Part shown: one piece after another, positions 52,506 through 62,145 of the stretch
Position numbering within the stretch: position 1 is the stretch's first letter
Layout of the letters: every line of letters begins with the position of its first letter
Source: Bacteroidales bacterium
GTDB taxonomy: Bacteria > Bacteroidota > Bacteroidia > Bacteroidales > UBA932
DNA length: 62,890 nucleotides
NCBI GenBank assembly: GCA_024401745.1
Contig: JAKSKK010000009.1
Location: 1 to 62,890, forward strand
Direction: 5' to 3'
Made by a program: the position numbers and the translations under genes
Notes under the pieces: model-generated
Seen by the model: only the letters and a program-made list of their open reading frames with translations
The model's database searches: none
What the model was told of the DNA's origin: nothing

Positions 52506-53629
52506 ACCAGTCTGTAAACTTCGTCTATGATTGTCTGGGCTGCGTCGGGTCTTGCGAGAGGGGCGACGTTGCGCTCAAGTTCCTTTATCTTCTCAGGGTT
52601 TCCGAGCAGCTCGATTGCAGTGGGCAGGAGCTTTGTCTCGGCATCCGCGTCGCGCACCAGCATGGCGGCGTCCTTGCTTACGAGGGCCATGGCGTTGTGC
52701 GTCTGATGGTCTTCGGCCACGTTGGGGCTGGGGACGAATATGGCTGCCTTGTGGGCTGCGCATATCTCTGACACTGAAGATGCGCCGGAGCGGCTGATTA
52801 TCACGTCAGCGCAAGCGTATGCGAGGTCCATGCGTCCAATGAAGTCGGTGTAGTGGATGAAAGGAAGCTCGCGGCCTGCCATGAACTCGTCTATGCCTTT
52901 CTTGTAGTAGCGTCCGCACTGCCAGAGCACCTCGATGCCTTCGGATCCGGGGCAACCTGCCTCTATCCACTTGCGCATTGCCCTGTTGAGGGTGCCTGCG
53001 CCGAGGCTGCCGCCCACGATGAAGAGATGCTTCTTCGCCGGATCGAGCCTGTAGTATTCCATGCCTTCAGCCTTCTCTGCCTCTCCGTAAGGGTGTATCT
53101 CCGAACGGATGGGGTTGCCGCTGAATGTGATCCTGTCGGCAGGGAAGAACCTCTCCATGCCGTCGTATGCCACGCAGATGCTGCCTACTCTCTTTGCGAG
53201 AAGCTTGTTGGTGAGTCCTGCGAAGCCGTTCTGCTCCTGGATGAGGGCGGGGACTTTCTTTGCGGTGGCCTTCCACAGAAGGGGAGCGCTAGCATAGCCG
53301 CCCACGCCTATTGCGATGTCGGGCTTGAACTCATCTATGACCTTTCCTGCCTTGTGTATGCTCTGGAGTATCTTGAAGGGAACCTTGAGGTCGTTCACTA
53401 TGTTCTTGAAGTTCAGCTGGCGCTGCAGGCCCACGATAGGCAGTCCGACTATCTCGTAGCCGGCTGCGGGAACCTTCTCCATCTCCATCTTGCCCTCCGC
53501 ACCTACGAAGAGTATCTCGGTTTCAGGATTGACTTCCTTCAGCTTGTTCGCGATCGACACTGCAGGGAAGATGTGTCCTCCGGTGCCGCCTCCGCTGATG
53601 ATCACTCTGAGTTTCCTATAGGCTGTCAT
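52502..53629 (-). CDS. murG: Lipid II synthase (UDP-GlcNAc:undecaprenyl-PP-MurNAc-pentapeptide GlcNAc transferase)
   Basis: 375 residues. GGGTGGHIFPAVSIA at the N-terminus is the MurG G-loop; GVGGYASAPLLW and ISRSGASSVSEICA carry further acceptor and nucleotide-sugar motifs. It is a membrane-associated GT28 enzyme making lipid II from lipid I. The start overlaps ftsW by 14 bases, and the stop overlaps murC by four. Confidence 0.97.
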   Translation of the reverse strand: MTAYRKLRVIISGGGTGGHIFPAVSIANKLKEVNPETEILFVGAEGKMEMEKVPAAGYEIVGLPIVGLQRQLNFKNIVNDLKVPFKILQSIHKAGKVIDEFKPDIAIGVGGYASAPLLWKATAKKVPALIQEQNGFAGLTNKLLAKRVGSICVAYDGMERFFPADRITFSGNPIRSEIHPYGEAEKAEGMEYYRLDPAKKHLFIVGGSLGAGTLNRAMRKWIEAGCPGSEGIEVLWQCGRYYKKGIDEFMAGRELPFIHYTDFIGRMDLAYACADVIISRSGASSVSEICAAHKAAIFVPSPNVAEDHQTHNAMALVSKDAAMLVRDADAETKLLPTAIELLGNPEKIKELERNVAPLARPDAAQTIIDEVYRLV

Positions 53630-54977
53630 ATTCTTTGCTTTCTTGTAAAAGTTCGTCTTCTGTGTATTCGTCGTCGGCAGTGTCAGGTGCTGCCGCTGCG
53701 ACCTCGTGCATCTCCACCAGGGGAGCCGCCTTCTTTATCTCACGGTCTATCTTCCTTGATGCTATCCTGCTGAAGCTCAGTATGATACCGAATGCGAGGC
53801 TGAAGCACAAGAAGGCTGAGTTTCCGTGACTGATGAGGGGCAGCGTCTGGCCTGTCATGGGGCCTATGTCGGCATTCACGAACATGTGCAGGAAGGCCTG
53901 CCCCGTTATGAGTATGGCCAGACCGGCCACGCTGAGCTTCGCGTAAAGGTCGTTGCCGCAGTTCCTCACTATGATTGTGGCCCTTGCCATCAGCGACACG
54001 TACAGGAAGATTACGAGTATGCCTCCTAGCAGTCCGTACTCCTCGATGATGAAGCTGAACATGTAGTCCTCCGAGATGTCGGGAACCACGTATCTCTGGG
54101 TGCTCTGTCCGGGACCCTTTCCGATGATGCCGCCTTCGTGCACCGCAATCTTGGCGCTGTAGGGCTGGCGTATCGCGTCGAGAGCTTCCTGATAGGGGAT
54201 GGATCCCTTGCGTGAGTTCAGCACCTGCTGCTCCCAGTCGGTGTCGTCGAATATACGGCTGATACCTGTGCCGATTCGGCCCATGACCTTGCCGTCAGAA
54301 ACTTTGTAGGCCAGCACGCAGAGCGTCAGCAGAACGGCTCCCGATGCGGCCAGCAGGCCGAGGTCCTTGGCGTTGCCACCACCGAGAAGTATCACGATGA
54401 ACATTATGCCTCCGATGAACAGAGCCGCGGTGTTGGAGCCGGGAATGACCATCATGAATATGGTCAGGAAGGGTGCATACAGGTATATGACCTTCTTCCA
54501 GATGAGCTTCTTCGGGCCTTTCAGCCGGCCCTTCTTGAGCTCGTCGAGCGCCCATGCGAGGTACATGACCATAGCCACCTTGACCACCTCGAACACGTGG
54601 ATCTGTATGCCTGCCACCTGTATGATTCGTCTGGCGCCGTTCAGCTCGATGGACTTGATGAATGGAGTGCTTATCTTGGAGAGCAGCAGTGCGAGCAGCG
54701 CGAACGAAACGAGGAATCCCCATTTCGAGCACCACCTGAAGAAGCCGATGCTCTTGATGTTGTAGCAGAGTATTATAAGTCCAAGGCCTATCGCCACTAT
54801 GACAAGCTGGCCGCGGACTATGTCAAGTCTGGTCTGTCCGCCCTCCAGGAGCCTGGAGGTGGACGAGAATATGCAGACGATGGAGAACAGGATCAGCATC
54901 AGCACGATGATCCATACCACCTTGTCTCCTTCAAGACTGTCTGCGAATGTCCAGAATGACTTTTTCTTTGCTGCCAT
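53616..54977 (-). CDS. ftsW: SEDS-family peptidoglycan polymerase FtsW
   Basis: 453 residues with about ten membrane segments. Family motifs visible include YAKLSVAGLAILITGQAFLH and the loop ending TGQTLPLISHGNSAF. It polymerises septal glycan with the PBP encoded upstream. The C-terminal tail beyond the last helix is long and acidic (ADDEYTEDELLQESKEYD), of unknown purpose. Overlaps the murG start by 14 bases and follows murD by nine. Confidence 0.95.
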   Translation of the reverse strand: MAAKKKSFWTFADSLEGDKVVWIIVLMLILFSIVCIFSSTSRLLEGGQTRLDIVRGQLVIVAIGLGLIILCYNIKSIGFFRWCSKWGFLVSFALLALLLSKISTPFIKSIELNGARRIIQVAGIQIHVFEVVKVAMVMYLAWALDELKKGRLKGPKKLIWKKVIYLYAPFLTIFMMVIPGSNTAALFIGGIMFIVILLGGGNAKDLGLLAASGAVLLTLCVLAYKVSDGKVMGRIGTGISRIFDDTDWEQQVLNSRKGSIPYQEALDAIRQPYSAKIAVHEGGIIGKGPGQSTQRYVVPDISEDYMFSFIIEEYGLLGGILVIFLYVSLMARATIIVRNCGNDLYAKLSVAGLAILITGQAFLHMFVNADIGPMTGQTLPLISHGNSAFLCFSLAFGIILSFSRIASRKIDREIKKAAPLVEMHEVAAAAPDTADDEYTEDELLQESKEYDSL

Positions 54978-54986
54978 TGTATGCTC

Positions 54987-56321
54987 TTAAAGTTTCCTTA
55001 CTGCCTGCTTGAATTTCTCGCCGCGGTCTTCGTAGTTCTTGAACAGGTCGAAGCTTGCACAGCAGGGGCTGAGAAGCACTACGTCGCCGGGCTTTGCAAG
55101 CTTGGCCGATGCCTTCACTGCCTCGTCGGCTGAGAGTGTGTCGACCATGGGGAGGCCGAATTTCTCGAATGCCGCGTGTATCTTGCTGTTGTCCACACCC
55201 ATGCAGACTATCGCTCTGACCTTGGTCTTCACAAGCTCGTCGAGGATGGAGTAGTCGTTGCCCTTGTCCTTGCCGCCCACGATCCAGACGATGGGGCTTG
55301 TCTGGCTCTCGAGTGCGTACCATGCAGCGTCGATGTTGGTAGCCTTGGAGTCGTTGATGTACATAACGTCATTGAGGCTGAGGACGGGCTCCAGACGGTG
55401 CTCGATGGGTGAGAATGACTTCAGCGAGTTGCGTATCACGCTGTCTGATATGCCTGTTGCCTTTGCTGCAAGTGCGGCGGCCATGGAATTGTATACATTG
55501 TGCTTTCCGCCGAGTGCGAGCTCCTTGAGGTAGATCTCGGTCTCGCTCTCCTCGAACTTCACGACGATCTTCTCGTCCTCAAGGTATGCGCCCTGCTCGA
55601 CCTTCTTCTCCTGTGTGAAGGGGAGCATCTTGGCCTGGAGCACGATCTTGCTGAGGTGCTCGATGGTTATCTTGTCGTCTGAGTCGAAGATGAAGCAGTC
55701 CTCGGGGCGGAGGTTCTGGGTGATCTTGAACTTGGCCTTCACGTAGTTCTCCATCTTGTGGTCGTAGCGGTCGAGATGGTCGGGCGTGATGTTGGTGATG
55801 ATGGCGATGTCGGGGCGGAAGTCGTATGCGTCGTCGAGCTGGAAGCTGCTGATTTCCAGTACATAGTAGTCGTGCTGCTCAGTTGCTACCTGCATGGCGT
55901 AGCTCTTGCCTATGTTGCCGCCCAGGCCCACGTTGAGGTTCGCCTCCTTGAGGAGGTAGTAAATCAGCGAGGTGGTCGTGGTCTTGCCGTTGGATCCGGT
56001 GATGCAGATCTTCTTCGCGCTGTCGTAGCGTGAAGCGAACTCTATCTCAGACACGATGTGGGTGCCCTGCTCGGCGAGCTTCCTTACCATGGGAGCAGTG
56101 GAAGGAATGCCGGGGCTCTTCACAACCTCGTCTGCGTTGAGAATGAGGCTCTCGGTGTGGCCTCCCTGCTCGAAGGGAATGTCCCACTGGCGCAGAGTCT
56201 GCGCATACTCTTCCTTGATCTGTCCCAGGTCGGACAGGAATACGTCGAAACCTTTAACCTTTGCGAGCACTGCAGCGCCTACGCCGCTCTCTGCTCCGCC
56301 CAATACAACGACTCTAGCCAT
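54987..56321 (-). CDS. murD: UDP-N-acetylmuramoyl-L-alanine--D-glutamate ligase
   Basis: 444 residues. ATP loop GSNGKTTTTSLIYYLL near 115; NSMAAALAAKA and the C-terminal SPCCASFDLFKNYEDRG block are MurD hallmarks. Adds D-Glu to UDP-MurNAc-L-Ala. The start shares one base with the mraY stop (TAATG). Confidence 0.97.
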   Translation of the reverse strand: MARVVVLGGAESGVGAAVLAKVKGFDVFLSDLGQIKEEYAQTLRQWDIPFEQGGHTESLILNADEVVKSPGIPSTAPMVRKLAEQGTHIVSEIEFASRYDSAKKICITGSNGKTTTTSLIYYLLKEANLNVGLGGNIGKSYAMQVATEQHDYYVLEISSFQLDDAYDFRPDIAIITNITPDHLDRYDHKMENYVKAKFKITQNLRPEDCFIFDSDDKITIEHLSKIVLQAKMLPFTQEKKVEQGAYLEDEKIVVKFEESETEIYLKELALGGKHNVYNSMAAALAAKATGISDSVIRNSLKSFSPIEHRLEPVLSLNDVMYINDSKATNIDAAWYALESQTSPIVWIVGGKDKGNDYSILDELVKTKVRAIVCMGVDNSKIHAAFEKFGLPMVDTLSADEAVKASAKLAKPGDVVLLSPCCASFDLFKNYEDRGEKFKQAVRKL

Positions 56322-57478
56322 TATCTGATCTTCAAAAGTGCCAATGTTGATACCGCCAATATGATTCCTATGATGTAGAACCTGCTTACGATGCGAGGCT
56401 CAGGAATGCCTTTCTTCTGGTAGTGATGGTGCAGAGGTGCCATGAGGAACACTCTTCTGCCCTCGCCGTACTTGATCCTGGTGCGCTTGAAGTGGGTGCG
56501 CTGGATGATCACTGACAGGCTTTCCATCAGGAAGATGCCGCAGAGTATGGGGAGGAGGAGCTCCTTTCTCACGAGCACTGCGCATACGCCGATCACGCCG
56601 CCTATGGTGAGGCTGCCGGTGTCGCCCATGAATACTTGGGCGGGGAAGCAGTTGTACCAGAGGAATCCGAGCAGGGCGCCCACGAATGCCGCCATGTATA
56701 TCGCCACCTCGCCGGCACCGGGTATGTACATGATGTTCAGGTACTTCGCGTCAATCGCGTCACCGCTGAGCCATGCCATGATACCGAGCGCCACGCCTAC
56801 GATTGCCGAGGTGCCGGCTGCAAGGCCGTCCATGCCGTCGGTGAGGTTGGTGCCGTTTGAGCATGACAGGATGACCACGATTATCATTATCATGTAGATT
56901 GCCCATGAGCAGTACACTCCGAACTGACCCTTGAAGGGTGAGAGCCATGAATAGTCGAACTCGTGAGCCTTCACGAAGGGGATTGTGGTCACCAGGTTGT
57001 CGGTGGGGATGGACTTGCTGATGCATACGGTGAACGCTACCAGCAGTCCGAGGCCGAACTGGAGGACGAGCTTGCCCTTGGCGCTCATGCCTTCCTTGTT
57101 GTGCTTGAATACCTTGATGTAGTCGTCGGTGAATCCGATAGCTCCGCACCAGAGGGTGGTCACGAGCATCAGGATGGTGTAGATGCTGTCAAGCCTGCAG
57201 ACGAGCAGGGCTGAGCCCACGACTGCAAGAATGATGATGACGCCGCCCATGGTAGGGGTGCCCTTCTTCTGCATCTGGCCTTCCAGACCGAGGTCGCGTA
57301 TGGTCTCGCCGATCTGCTTGCGCTGGAGCAGACGTATGATCTTGCCGCCGGCAAAGAATGCGATGAGCATGCTGAACACGGCTGCCAGCATCGCCCTGAA
57401 TGACAGGTAGTTCATCAGGCCCGCTCCGGGAATGTCTATGCCAAGGCTTGAAAGCCAGTTGATAAGGTGATATAACAT
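56321..57478 (-). CDS. mraY: Phospho-MurNAc-pentapeptide transferase (lipid I synthase)
   Basis: 385 residues with about ten membrane helices. Catalytic acids appear in GFTDDYIKVFKHN and NGTNLTDGMDGLAAG, and the HHH motif in APLHHHYQKKG. It transfers phospho-MurNAc-pentapeptide to undecaprenyl phosphate. Three bases follow the murE stop, and its own stop overlaps murD by one base. Confidence 0.97.
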   Translation of the reverse strand: MLYHLINWLSSLGIDIPGAGLMNYLSFRAMLAAVFSMLIAFFAGGKIIRLLQRKQIGETIRDLGLEGQMQKKGTPTMGGVIIILAVVGSALLVCRLDSIYTILMLVTTLWCGAIGFTDDYIKVFKHNKEGMSAKGKLVLQFGLGLLVAFTVCISKSIPTDNLVTTIPFVKAHEFDYSWLSPFKGQFGVYCSWAIYMIMIIVVILSCSNGTNLTDGMDGLAAGTSAIVGVALGIMAWLSGDAIDAKYLNIMYIPGAGEVAIYMAAFVGALLGFLWYNCFPAQVFMGDTGSLTIGGVIGVCAVLVRKELLLPILCGIFLMESLSVIIQRTHFKRTRIKYGEGRRVFLMAPLHHHYQKKGIPEPRIVSRFYIIGIILAVSTLALLKIR

Positions 57479-57481
57479 CTT

Positions 57482-58933
57482 CTACTTTAAGGTTTTAAAG
57501 ACTTCGTTTACAATTTCTCTCTCATCGAAATGAGTCTTCTCCTTCCCGATTATCTGGTATGTCTCGTGGCCCTTGCCTGCGAGGAGGATGGTGGCGTTCA
57601 TGGGGGCGAACATTATCGCGCTCCTGATGGCCTCCCTGCGGTCGGAGATGCATATCGCCTTGGCCCTTCCTTCTGCTGAGAATCCCTTCACTATTTCGTC
57701 CATTATGTCCTCGGTGCGCTCTGTGCGGGAGTTGTCGGAGGTCACGAATATGCGGTCGGCGTACTTCTCGGCAATTGCTGCCATTTCGGGACGCTTTGTG
57801 CGGTCGCGGTCGCCGCCGCAGCCGAAGAGGCAGTCAAGCTCGCTCTCGGGAGCAACGTCCCTGAGGGTCTTGAGCACGTTCTCGAGTGCGTCGGGCGTGT
57901 GTGCGTAGTCAATTATTACGTTGATGCCCCTGGGCCCGTTCAGGGTCTCGAGGCGGCCGGGCGCTGATTCGAGAGAAGAGAGTGCCACCAGCACTTCCTC
58001 CCTGTCGGCTCCCAGGGCCAATGCTGCGCAGTATATCGCGAGCAGATTGTATGCGTTGTGCGCACCTACGAGGCGGCACCATACTTCGGTTCCGTCGATC
58101 TTGAGGAGCATTCCGTCGAATCCCTGCTCGATTATGCGGCAGCTGTGGTCTGCGACGCTGCGGCAGCTGTAGGTCATGACCTCGGCCTTGGTGTTCTGGG
58201 TCATTATCATGCCGTTGCGGTCGTCGGCATTGATGATTGCGCATGCGCCTGAGCCCAGACGGTCGAAGAACAGCTTCTTGCACCTGAGGTACTCGGCGAA
58301 GGTGCCGTGGTAGTCGAGGTGGTCGTGGGTGAGGTTCGAGAAGATGCCTACGTTGAAGTCGAGGCCGCTTACCCTGTCCTGCTCGACGCCTATCGAGCTC
58401 ACTTCCATGAAGCAGTACTCGCATCCTGCCTCTACCATCCTTGCCATGAGCGAGTTGATGGTGAAGGGGTCGGAGGTGGTGTTGGCTGTCTCCATCCTCT
58501 CCTCGCTCACGTAGTTGGCTATGGTTGAAAGGAGGCCGCAGCCGTATCCGAGCTTGCGGAACATGTTGTACAGGAGGGTGACAGTGGTGGTCTTGCCGTT
58601 GGTTCCGGTGATGCCCACGAGCTTGAGATCTCTGCTGGGGTGGCCGTAGAATGCGTCGGCTATGATGGCGGCTGCGTAGCGGCTGTTCTCCACTATCATC
58701 TCGGTGGCCTCGCCTCTGCATGAAGGCTCGCCTTCGTGCACGACTGCGGCTGCTCCTGCGGCAATTGCCGAGGGAATGAAGCCGCGTCCGTCGTTCCCGC
58801 AGCCGTTCACGGCCACGAATACGGTGCCGGGAACGACCTTGCGTGAGTCGTTGGTCGCGAAGGTGATGTCGATGTCCGTGCTGCCGGCCACTGACACAAT
58901 GCCTGTATTCTTTATGAGCTCGCTCAGTTTCAT
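57482..58933 (-). CDS. murE: UDP-MurNAc-tripeptide ligase MurE
   Basis: 483 residues. ATP loop GTNGKTTTVTLLYNMF near 110, YAHTPDALENVL, and GKGHETYQ near the C-terminus identify MurE. The residue-3 selectivity motif is DNSR where diaminopimelate-adding enzymes usually have DNPR; the Arg that binds the extra carboxylate is kept, so meso-DAP is the likely substrate. The stop precedes mraY by three bases and its start overlaps the PBP stop by four. Confidence 0.96.
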   Translation of the reverse strand: MKLSELIKNTGIVSVAGSTDIDITFATNDSRKVVPGTVFVAVNGCGNDGRGFIPSAIAAGAAAVVHEGEPSCRGEATEMIVENSRYAAAIIADAFYGHPSRDLKLVGITGTNGKTTTVTLLYNMFRKLGYGCGLLSTIANYVSEERMETANTTSDPFTINSLMARMVEAGCEYCFMEVSSIGVEQDRVSGLDFNVGIFSNLTHDHLDYHGTFAEYLRCKKLFFDRLGSGACAIINADDRNGMIMTQNTKAEVMTYSCRSVADHSCRIIEQGFDGMLLKIDGTEVWCRLVGAHNAYNLLAIYCAALALGADREEVLVALSSLESAPGRLETLNGPRGINVIIDYAHTPDALENVLKTLRDVAPESELDCLFGCGGDRDRTKRPEMAAIAEKYADRIFVTSDNSRTERTEDIMDEIVKGFSAEGRAKAICISDRREAIRSAIMFAPMNATILLAGKGHETYQIIGKEKTHFDEREIVNEVFKTLK

Positions 58934-60876
58934 TTTGCTTTCTCCAATGTGGGCTGGAAGTAGGGATCTATGTTGTACAGCCCGTCAATAAGTGTCTTGA
59001 TTGCCCTTGCAGGGATTCCGCCACCCTGGAACTGCTTGCCAGTGGGCTTTGAGTATACGGCGCAGATGACGCTGTACTGAGGGTCTTCTGCGGGGAAGAA
59101 TCCTACGAAGGTTCCTTGGTATTTCTTGCGGCCGGAAGCGTCGGAGTACTGCCCGTTCTCGAAGGTTCCGAACGATGTGCCCGTCTTTCCTGCCACTGTG
59201 CACTTCGCGTTCTTGAGTCTCTTTGCCGTACCTTCCTCGGTGACGGCCTTGAGGGCGCGGGTGATCGTGTCGGCGACAGCCTTGGTGCAGACTGCGGCGT
59301 TCAGTACGCTGGGGCCGCGCTTGTCCACCACGATTCCGTGCTCCTCTATGTCCTCCACGAGGTAGGGCTTCATCATCCTTCCCTTGTTCGCGATGGCGTT
59401 GTAGAAGGTGAGGATGTGCATGGGAGTCTCCTCGGTCGAGTATCCGAAACCGATGGAGCCGAGGTCGGTGTTGGTCCAGTAGCGGCTCTCGGGAGAGGGT
59501 ATCGTGGGAGTGAGCATTCCGTCGAGGTCGAAGTCGTAGGCCTCGCCCAGCTTGTAGGTGTAGATGTTCTCGAGGAAGCGCTTGGTGTCGTCCTTCTTGC
59601 CGTGCTTTCCGTAGTTCTTGACTGCCAGGGTCGCGAATACGTAGTTGGACGATATCTTGAATCCGTCGATTATCGAGATCTCCTTCACTCCGCCGTGGTT
59701 GCGCACGAAGTCGGGGATGTGTGCGTCGTTGATCGAGGTTCCTTCAACGTGGCCGCTGCCGGCGGGGAGAGTCTCCTCGAGGCTCTTGATGAATCCGTCG
59801 TTCAGCACGCTCATGAGGGTCACGGTCTTGAACACAGAGCCGGGCTCGCACTTGCGGCCTATGGCGAGGTTCTGTATCTCTTCCCAGGAGCCGGTGCCGG
59901 CGTTGTCCCTGACGAGGTTGACCATCGCGCGGATTGCGCCCGTGCTCACCTCCATGAGTACCAGGCATGCGCCCTCGAGGTCTTCCTCGGGCTCGATCTC
60001 GGCGCGCAGGGCCTTGTCGGCGATGTCCTGATAGTCGATGTTCAGGGTGGTCCTGAGGTCCTTGCCGTCGACTGCCTTCACGAATGCGCTGTCGTTGTCG
60101 CGCATGCGGCCGTGGTCGGTCTCACGCAGGTACTCGCGGCCGTTCGTGCCGTGCAGGATGTGGTCGAACTTGCCCTCGAGGCCGATGTGGGTGTTGCCTA
60201 CGTCGCTCTTGTTGTTGCGCACGAATCCGATGGTACGCCTTGCGAGCTTGCCGTAGGGGTACTTGCGCACGTAGTCCTGCTCGAAGATGACTCCGCTCTT
60301 GTAGCGTCCGTCCCTGAACAGAGGGAACTCCATCACGGCGTTGCGGGTGTTGCGGTCGATGGGGGTGCCTATCTTGACGTATTTCCTGTTGTTGGCGCGT
60401 CCGTCCCTGATGAGCTGGTAGAAGTAGTCGGAAGTCTTGCCGGGGAATACCTTGGCAAGCTCTACGGAGAGCTCCTTTGCCTTGCCGAGCCACTCTGCCT
60501 CGCGGGTCTCGGCCTCAGCCTTTGCGTCAGAGATCTTCACGGGGTCGCCCTTTGCGCGGGCTATCTTGCTGTCCATCCTGCTCTTGATTTCTTCCTTGAG
60601 CACCGTGCAGTCCATGTAGATCTGATAGGTGGGGGTGGTGAGGGCCAGCAGGCGGCCTTCGCAGTCGATGATGTTGCCTCGGGCGGGGTCGATGGTCTTG
60701 GCCACCACTGCCGGGGTGAGGGCGTCCCTGATCTTCTCGTCGGGGCGGAAGAACAGCTGGATGCCGATGATGCGCAGGATCAGCAGCACCGATGCTGCGA
60801 GCAGCACGATGTAGAGCGTGTACAGTATTACGCTGATACGCTCACGTTTCTTGCCTATGCCGTTGTTCTCGCTCAT
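58930..60876 (-). CDS. Division penicillin-binding protein (class B transpeptidase, FtsI/PBP2-3 type)
   Basis: 648 residues: a short cytoplasmic start, one membrane helix (about 15-38), a dimerisation/pedestal domain (about 60-300) and a transpeptidase domain. Active-site motifs are complete: SVFK in CEPGSVFKTVT, SSN in KISSNYVFA and KTG in VAGKTGTSFG. It cross-links septal peptidoglycan together with FtsW. No C-terminal PASTA domain is apparent; the protein ends shortly after the transpeptidase fold. The name ftsI is appropriate by position. Confidence 0.95.
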   Translation of the reverse strand: MSENNGIGKKRERISVILYTLYIVLLAASVLLILRIIGIQLFFRPDEKIRDALTPAVVAKTIDPARGNIIDCEGRLLALTTPTYQIYMDCTVLKEEIKSRMDSKIARAKGDPVKISDAKAEAETREAEWLGKAKELSVELAKVFPGKTSDYFYQLIRDGRANNRKYVKIGTPIDRNTRNAVMEFPLFRDGRYKSGVIFEQDYVRKYPYGKLARRTIGFVRNNKSDVGNTHIGLEGKFDHILHGTNGREYLRETDHGRMRDNDSAFVKAVDGKDLRTTLNIDYQDIADKALRAEIEPEEDLEGACLVLMEVSTGAIRAMVNLVRDNAGTGSWEEIQNLAIGRKCEPGSVFKTVTLMSVLNDGFIKSLEETLPAGSGHVEGTSINDAHIPDFVRNHGGVKEISIIDGFKISSNYVFATLAVKNYGKHGKKDDTKRFLENIYTYKLGEAYDFDLDGMLTPTIPSPESRYWTNTDLGSIGFGYSTEETPMHILTFYNAIANKGRMMKPYLVEDIEEHGIVVDKRGPSVLNAAVCTKAVADTITRALKAVTEEGTAKRLKNAKCTVAGKTGTSFGTFENGQYSDASGRKKYQGTFVGFFPAEDPQYSVICAVYSKPTGKQFQGGGIPARAIKTLIDGLYNIDPYFQPTLEKAK

Positions 60877-60877
60877 C

Positions 60878-61237
60878 TTACTTTACAAGTCTGGTTGCAG
60901 GCTGCTGCGCTTCCTGTACTTCCGAGCCCATCTCCTGCAGCATTGCGTTCACGGTGGAACGGCGTGAGAGGCTCACGATCTCGTATGTCTTCTGGGAATG
61001 GACTATCTCCAGTTCCTGAAGTGTTCTCTTGTTCTTCTCCACCTTGCTCTGGGTGTTGTCTATCATCAGCGATATCCAGATCACAAGGGCGAACAGGAAG
61101 AAGGTGTAGACGATGTGGATGAAGTACCTGCCCACGTTGAGGCGCAGGAGGAACTCTCCCTTCAAGATCGCTATGAAGCTGTTCTTGAGGAAAGTGCCGA
61201 TGTCGGCTATCTTCCAGGTCTTCTTCACGTCCTTCAT
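60878..61237 (-). CDS. FtsL-like divisome protein
   Basis: 119 residues: an N-terminal cytoplasmic part of about 35 residues, one membrane helix (IHIVYTFFLFALVIWISLMI, about 41-60) and a periplasmic coiled-coil (KVEKNKRTLQELEIVHSQKT). This topology, size and location between rsmH and the PBP gene fit FtsL of Bacteroidota; sequence similarity in FtsL is always weak. It overlaps the rsmH stop by four bases and ends one base before the PBP gene. Confidence 0.82.
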   Translation of the reverse strand: MKDVKKTWKIADIGTFLKNSFIAILKGEFLLRLNVGRYFIHIVYTFFLFALVIWISLMIDNTQSKVEKNKRTLQELEIVHSQKTYEIVSLSRRSTVNAMLQEMGSEVQEAQQPATRLVK

Positions 61238-62136
61238 ATCTTCTCCGCTATCCTGAGTTTTGCGCTGCGTGCGCGTGTGTTGCTCTCTATCTCCTCCTCG
61301 GCAGGAAGGATGGGCTTGCGGTTGACCGCCTTCAGCGGGGCGCTGCTGCGTCCGAACATGTCCTTCTCCTCGGTCCCGTCGACGTTTCCTGTCTTGATGA
61401 AGTTCTTGACCATGCGGTCCTCCAGGGAGTGGTAGGTGATGACTACGAGCCTTCCACCTTCCTTCAGGGCCTTTGCCGAGCCCTCGAGGAACTTCTGCAG
61501 TGATCTCATCTCCTGGTTGACCTCGATGCGAAGGCCTTGGTAGACCTTTGCGAGGTACTTGTGCTCAGCGAAAGAAGGCAGGGCTGCCGCAATGGCATTG
61601 TCGAGGTCGTCTGTTGTGAGGATCGGCGCCTTTGCGCGGGCGGCAACTATGAGCTGGGCCACGCGGCGGGCGTTGTCGATCTCCGAATAGAGTCGTAGAA
61701 CCTTCTCCAATTCTTCTTGCGTATAAGAATTGACAATGTCTGCAGCGGTCTTACCACCCTGCACATTCATTCGCATATCGAGCTGCGCGCTGTAGCGGAA
61801 GGAGAATCCGCGTTCAGCGGTATCGAACTGATGGGAGCTTACGCCGAGGTCGGCCAGGATTCCGTCGAATCCGCCCTCCGTATGCAGGAGGGAGTAGTTG
61901 TGTATGAATCTGAAATTGTTGTGTACGAGCGTGAAGCGGGGGGCGTCGATGGCGTTGGCGAGGGCGTCCTCGTCCCTGTCGAAGGATACGAGGCGACCGT
62001 TCGCGTCAAGCCTGCTCATGATTTCCCTTGAGTGCCCGCCGCCACCGAAAGTAGCGTCGGCATAGATTCCGCCCGGGTTCAGGACCAGGGCGTCCACGCT
62101 TTCATGAAGGAGTACTGGATTGTGGTATTCGCTCAT
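61234..62136 (-). CDS. rsmH: 16S rRNA (cytosine1402-N4)-methyltransferase
   Basis: 300 residues. SAM-binding motif DATFGGGGHSREIM and the family signatures GILADLGVSSHQFD and AERGFSFR are clear, with VVITYHSLEDRMVKNFIK near the end. It methylates C1402 of 16S rRNA in the decoding centre. Second gene of the division cluster, nine bases after mraZ. Confidence 0.97.
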   Translation of the reverse strand: MSEYHNPVLLHESVDALVLNPGGIYADATFGGGGHSREIMSRLDANGRLVSFDRDEDALANAIDAPRFTLVHNNFRFIHNYSLLHTEGGFDGILADLGVSSHQFDTAERGFSFRYSAQLDMRMNVQGGKTAADIVNSYTQEELEKVLRLYSEIDNARRVAQLIVAARAKAPILTTDDLDNAIAAALPSFAEHKYLAKVYQGLRIEVNQEMRSLQKFLEGSAKALKEGGRLVVITYHSLEDRMVKNFIKTGNVDGTEEKDMFGRSSAPLKAVNRKPILPAEEEIESNTRARSAKLRIAEKI

Positions 62137-62145
62137 CGTCTCCGC

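Noticed and set aside
59116-61122. A 668-codon open frame on the plus strand opposite the division PBP and ftsL
   Set aside because: It mirrors highly conserved PBP codons, has low-complexity Val/Leu/Gly-rich composition and no signal or family motif; it is a by-product of GC-rich codon use on the other strand.
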